Shown here one piece after another: positions 61,261 through 64,000 of a DNA stretch of 64,000 bases. The notes below the pieces were generated by a model. That model searched no databases. It saw nothing but the letters and a program-made list of their open reading frames with translations, and was not told the origin of the DNA. This DNA comes from Chitinophaga horti (GTDB lineage Bacteria; Bacteroidota; Bacteroidia; Chitinophagales; Chitinophagaceae): positions 434,001 to 498,000 of the forward strand of contig NZ_CP107006.1 of assembly GCF_022867795.2 (NCBI RefSeq). Direction: 5' to 3'. A program made the translations under genes and the position numbers. How positions within the stretch are numbered: the first letter of the stretch is position 1; every line of letters starts with the position of its first letter.

Positions 61261-61289
61261 AAGCCCGGCGATGAGCCGGGCCTTTTTTG
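61261..61289. terminator. bidirectional terminator before the T9SS cargo gene
   Basis: GCCCGGC (61263-61269) pairs with GCCGGGC (61275-61281) around GATGA, with an A run to the left and a T run (61283-61288) to the right. It serves the converging genes on both sides. Confidence 0.88.
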
Positions 61290-61295
61290 TTCAAA

Positions 61296-62993
61296 CTATC
61301 TTATCAAAGTAACCGTGCCGCGTTGGTTATACAGCTTGCCGGTGGTACTGTCTTTATATTCCGCTATCCACACGTACGTGCCCGTCGTAGCTTCCTTCCC
61401 GTTGATCGATCCGGTCCAGGCGACACTGGGATCGGTGGTGAAGAATTGCAGCTCGCCCCAACGGTTATAGATCCACAATTTATAGTCTGTAAAGAAACAT
61501 CGGTACACCGGCCGGAACAAGTCATTTAGCCCATCGTTGTTGGGACTGAAGCCCGTCGGGAAGTAGAACGTACAATCACACTGCCTAAAGTTTACTTCTA
61601 CCGAATCCACCGATCGGTTACAGGTGTTACTGGCTACCACGGCATAAATGCCTGGTTGCGTAACCGTAAACGTAGGCGAAGAAGTGCTGTCCTGCCACTT
61701 GAAGCTAGTACCAGCGCCGTTCGGAGAAAGTACGAACCGGTCGAGCCGGCAAATGGTTGTATCAGGCCCTAAATTCACCTGTAAGGTATCGTCGTAATTC
61801 ACACGAATCGTATCGGTGGATACGCAACGCCCTATCTGGGCGCGCACGTAGTAGTAGCCGGGAGAGTCCACGTAGAACGTAGCCTGTTTGGAGCCGTCCT
61901 GCCACAGGTAACTGCCCGTGCCGTAGTTGGCGGTGAGTACCAAAGCTTCGCCCACACAAACGGTAGTATCATTTCCAAGGTTCACATCGCGCAACGGGTT
62001 ATAGTTTACATTGATCGTGTCTACCACATCGCAGTTGCCCATCGGTGTGCTGGTCGTAACCAGCGCCCAGTAAGCGTTGCGGGTACTTACGTTAATGCTT
62101 TGTGTGCGTGCGCCGGTGTTCCAGCGGTAGGCGATCGCCGCGTTCACATCGGCGCGTATCGTAATTGTTTCGCCTGCACAAAGCAACGTATCCTTACCGA
62201 GGTCGAAGGTTTGCGGCATGCCGCTGAAGTTCACATTGATCGTATCTCTATACACCCCGCAGCCTGTAATGGTAGCTTCCACCCAGTACTGCCCGCTGCG
62301 ATTGCCATCTACCAGTATTGTAGGCGATGTTTCGCCGGTGCTCCACAGGTAGTCGGCGTTTTGCGCAGTAGCATCAAGGGTGATGCGTTCGTCGGTACAA
62401 AGGTTCAGGTCCTGCCCCAGTTCGAAGTCCGGAACAGGCGAGTAGAAAACATTCACCGAATCGTCGGGCTGGCAACCATCGAACTGTATGCGATAGGTGC
62501 CCGTTTCCGTTACATCGTAAGTAAGCCCAAAACCAGTTACGGTATCCTGCCAGGTAATCACTTCCATGCCGGTAAGCGGCGTACTCGGATCTACTGTGAC
62601 CGTAATGGTATAGAGCGGCGCGTTCTCACAAAGGGTAATGTCCGGGTCCATAGTCACCAGCTTTTTAGGCACAATGGTGATCACCTGTGTGGTGGTATCG
62701 GCCACGCCGCCACGAAAAGCGATCAGCGTTACGGTATACGGGCCAGTGGCGCGATACCGATGACCTGCATTTTCTTCCCGTTTCGAGGAGTCCAGTGCCA
62801 GCGAAGCCGGGTCGCCAAAGTTCCATTTAACGGAGTCAATCTGGTCTATATCGTCTGTTATCCTAAAGCTGATCGAGTCGTTCAGGCAGGTAGAGTTCCA
62901 GGTAAAGTTCGTGAGCAGGGGAGCCGATCTGCCGTTGATAAAACAACTCAGCAGTAACAGGAGGCATAGCTGGTATTTCAAAAGGCTATTCAT
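61296..62993 (-). CDS. T9SS cargo protein with PKD-like and type B sorting domains
   Basis: A 565-residue exported protein with signal peptide (about 1-23), an N-terminal PKD-like domain (VKWNFGDPASLALDS, GPYTVTLIAF), then at least four immunoglobulin-like repeats of about 85 residues. Each has a VNLGNDTTVC or DLGKDTLLC strand, a Y.W..G or F.W.D turn and G.Y.V. ending. The C-terminus (about 470-565) is the gliding-motility/CHU_C type B sorting domain: FYFPTGFSPNNDGLNDLF, LWIYNRWGELQFF and GTYVWIAEYKD. It should be exported by the type IX system and may act in adhesion. Confidence 0.92.
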   Translation of the reverse strand: MNSLLKYQLCLLLLLSCFINGRSAPLLTNFTWNSTCLNDSISFRITDDIDQIDSVKWNFGDPASLALDSSKREENAGHRYRATGPYTVTLIAFRGGVADTTTQVITIVPKKLVTMDPDITLCENAPLYTITVTVDPSTPLTGMEVITWQDTVTGFGLTYDVTETGTYRIQFDGCQPDDSVNVFYSPVPDFELGQDLNLCTDERITLDATAQNADYLWSTGETSPTILVDGNRSGQYWVEATITGCGVYRDTINVNFSGMPQTFDLGKDTLLCAGETITIRADVNAAIAYRWNTGARTQSINVSTRNAYWALVTTSTPMGNCDVVDTINVNYNPLRDVNLGNDTTVCVGEALVLTANYGTGSYLWQDGSKQATFYVDSPGYYYVRAQIGRCVSTDTIRVNYDDTLQVNLGPDTTICRLDRFVLSPNGAGTSFKWQDSTSSPTFTVTQPGIYAVVASNTCNRSVDSVEVNFRQCDCTFYFPTGFSPNNDGLNDLFRPVYRCFFTDYKLWIYNRWGELQFFTTDPSVAWTGSINGKEATTGTYVWIAEYKDSTTGKLYNQRGTVTLIR

Positions 62994-63141
62994 GTAAGGT
63001 ATGGTGGCTCTAAATTAGCAGAATTATTGATATATAGAATGTTTTCTATAAAATAATTGATCGATACGGTTGTTATGCTTGGGGTAAACCCGCTATTAAA
63101 CGGCGTTCTTCAGTAAATAGTGTACAGTTACAGGGAAAGAT

Positions 63142-63169
63142 TTATCCCCGCAAAGTCTTGCGGGGATAA
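63142..63169 (-). terminator. hairpin after the pseudouridine synthase gene
   Basis: A perfect 12-bp stem (63142-63153 with 63158-63169) around a 4-nt loop lies just past the stop of the minus-strand gene. No T run follows. The remaining bases to 62994 hold nothing recognised. Confidence 0.6.
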
Positions 63170-63175
63170 GTATTA

Positions 63176-64000
63176 TCAGGGACGGTTGTTCGAATACCTG
63201 CGCCATTTTTCAAGTACGGCGGTAAAGTCGTCCGGCACGGGACTTTCAAAGTGCACTTCTTTACGCGTGCGCGGATGAATAAAGCCAAGGGTACGGGCGT
63301 GCAGCGCATGTCTCGGCATTACCTCAAAGCAGTTGTCCACGAACTGTTTGTACTTCGTAAACACAGTGCCTTTCACAATGCGGTCGCCCCCATACGTATC
63401 GTCGTTGAACAACGAGTGGCCGATATGCTGCATGTGCACCCTGATCTGGTGCGTACGGCCTGTTTCCAGGCGACATTCCACCAGGGTTACATAGTTGAAG
63501 CGTTCCAGCACCTTGTAGTGCGTAATGGCTTCTTTACCATACTCGCCATCGGGATAAGCGGTCATAATTTTCCGGAAGCGCTGGTGCCTGCCTACGTGGG
63601 CAACGATGGTGCCTTCGTCTTCCTCGAAATTGCCCCAGACAAGCGCCATATAGCGGCGTTGTACGGTATGCGCGGCAAACTGCTTGGCCAGGTCGTTCAT
63701 CGCCTTGTCGGTTTTGGCAATAGCGAGCAGGCCACTGGTGTTTTTATCGATACGGTGTACCAGTCCAAACCGCGGAATATCCGGGATGGGCTGGGTTTTA
63801 TCTTCGTTCAGGTAGTAAGCCAGGCCGTTTACCAGGGTGCCGGTATAGTTACCGCAACCCGGGTGTACCACCAGGCCCGGCGGCTTGTTGATGATCATAA
63901 TGTCCTCATCCTCATAGGTAATGCTAAGGGGCATGTTCTCGGGTAAAATCTCCGTATGCTCCGGGTTTTTGTTGGAGAGTACGATGATTTTGTCGAGTGG
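63176..64000 (-). CDS. RluA/RluD-family pseudouridine synthase, 5' end cut
   Basis: The visible 275 codons run to the window end in one frame, so the gene starts beyond 64000 (on the minus strand). The first 22 codons (PLDKIIVLSNKNPEHTEILP) precede MPLSITYEDEDIMIINKPPG, so the ATG at 63934 is internal. The catalytic block is RFGLVHRIDKNTSGLLAIAK, with the catalytic Asp in HRIDKNTSG; other motifs are RRYMALVWG and ETGRTHQIRVHMQHIGHSLF. It modifies uridine in 23S rRNA or tRNA. An S4 domain is expected in the missing N-terminal part. Confidence 0.93.
   Translation of the reverse strand, partial: PLDKIIVLSNKNPEHTEILPENMPLSITYEDEDIMIINKPPGLVVHPGCGNYTGTLVNGLAYYLNEDKTQPIPDIPRFGLVHRIDKNTSGLLAIAKTDKAMNDLAKQFAAHTVQRRYMALVWGNFEEDEGTIVAHVGRHQRFRKIMTAYPDGEYGKEAITHYKVLERFNYVTLVECRLETGRTHQIRVHMQHIGHSLFNDDTYGGDRIVKGTVFTKYKQFVDNCFEVMPRHALHARTLGFIHPRTRKEVHFESPVPDDFTAVLEKWRRYSNNRP

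Noticed and set aside
62100..62957. 285-codon open frame on the plus strand
   Set aside because: It is antisense to the T9SS cargo gene, which has a signal peptide, repeats and a sorting domain.

Overview
The window comes from a bacterium of the phylum Bacteroidota, most likely a Chitinophaga-like member of the Chitinophagaceae. The evidence is a SusC/SusD outer-membrane pair, a type IX secretion (type B) C-terminal sorting domain, LytTR two-component signalling, promoters of the Bacteroidota kind (TAnnTTTG, once with a TTTG 19 bases upstream), and a long flexirubin/aryl-polyene pigment cluster. No rRNA, tRNA or CRISPR array was seen.

Layout. 1-4676: the end of a DUF4907 gene, a LytS/LytTR two-component pair, a zeta-type toxin-antitoxin locus whose toxin carries two nonsense codons, and an HxlR regulator divergent from an NmrA-like oxidoreductase. 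4800-9345 (minus strand): an SGNH hydrolase, a cysteine desulfurase and phosphoglucosamine mutase. The last two are separated by a gene-free element of about 600 bp with 37-bp terminal inverted repeats, which encloses two head-to-head arrays of 11-bp repeats. 9461-14917 (plus): a tight run of LTA-synthase-like sulfatase, methyltransferase, PAP2 phosphatase, ZIP transporter and CNNM/CorC-type membrane protein.

15089-40583 (plus): 25 consecutive co-directional genes forming an aryl-polyene/flexirubin-type cluster. An aromatic amino acid lyase (probably tyrosine to 4-coumarate) and an AMP-forming ligase supply and load the aryl starter. Two acyl carrier proteins, three complete ketosynthases, a chain-length-factor-like ketosynthase, a lone half-ketosynthase, a ketoreductase and two hot-dog dehydratases build the polyene. 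A methyltransferase and a halogenase-like flavoenzyme could decorate the ring. A thioesterase, LpxL-type acyltransferase, Ntn-type C45 hydrolase, LolA-like carrier, lipoprotein, GT2-DUF2062 protein and a three-domain exporter/PlsC/methyltransferase fusion would finish and move the product. AcpS activates the carriers. No dialkylresorcinol genes (darA/darB) lie in or beside the cluster.

40790-47829: a DUF6702/HupE-UreJ/M1 peptidase trio, an esterase with degenerate tandem copies of its 3' end, and AraC and LacI regulators. 47975-53392: a strong promoter, a long leader, a SusC receptor split by a 2-nt frameshift, and its SusD partner. 53500-64000: housekeeping genes (mutS, TrmH-type methyltransferase, UbiA-like prenyltransferase, ruvX, def), an ECF sigma/anti-sigma pair, two secreted proteins (one a T9SS cargo), and a pseudouridine synthase cut by the window end.
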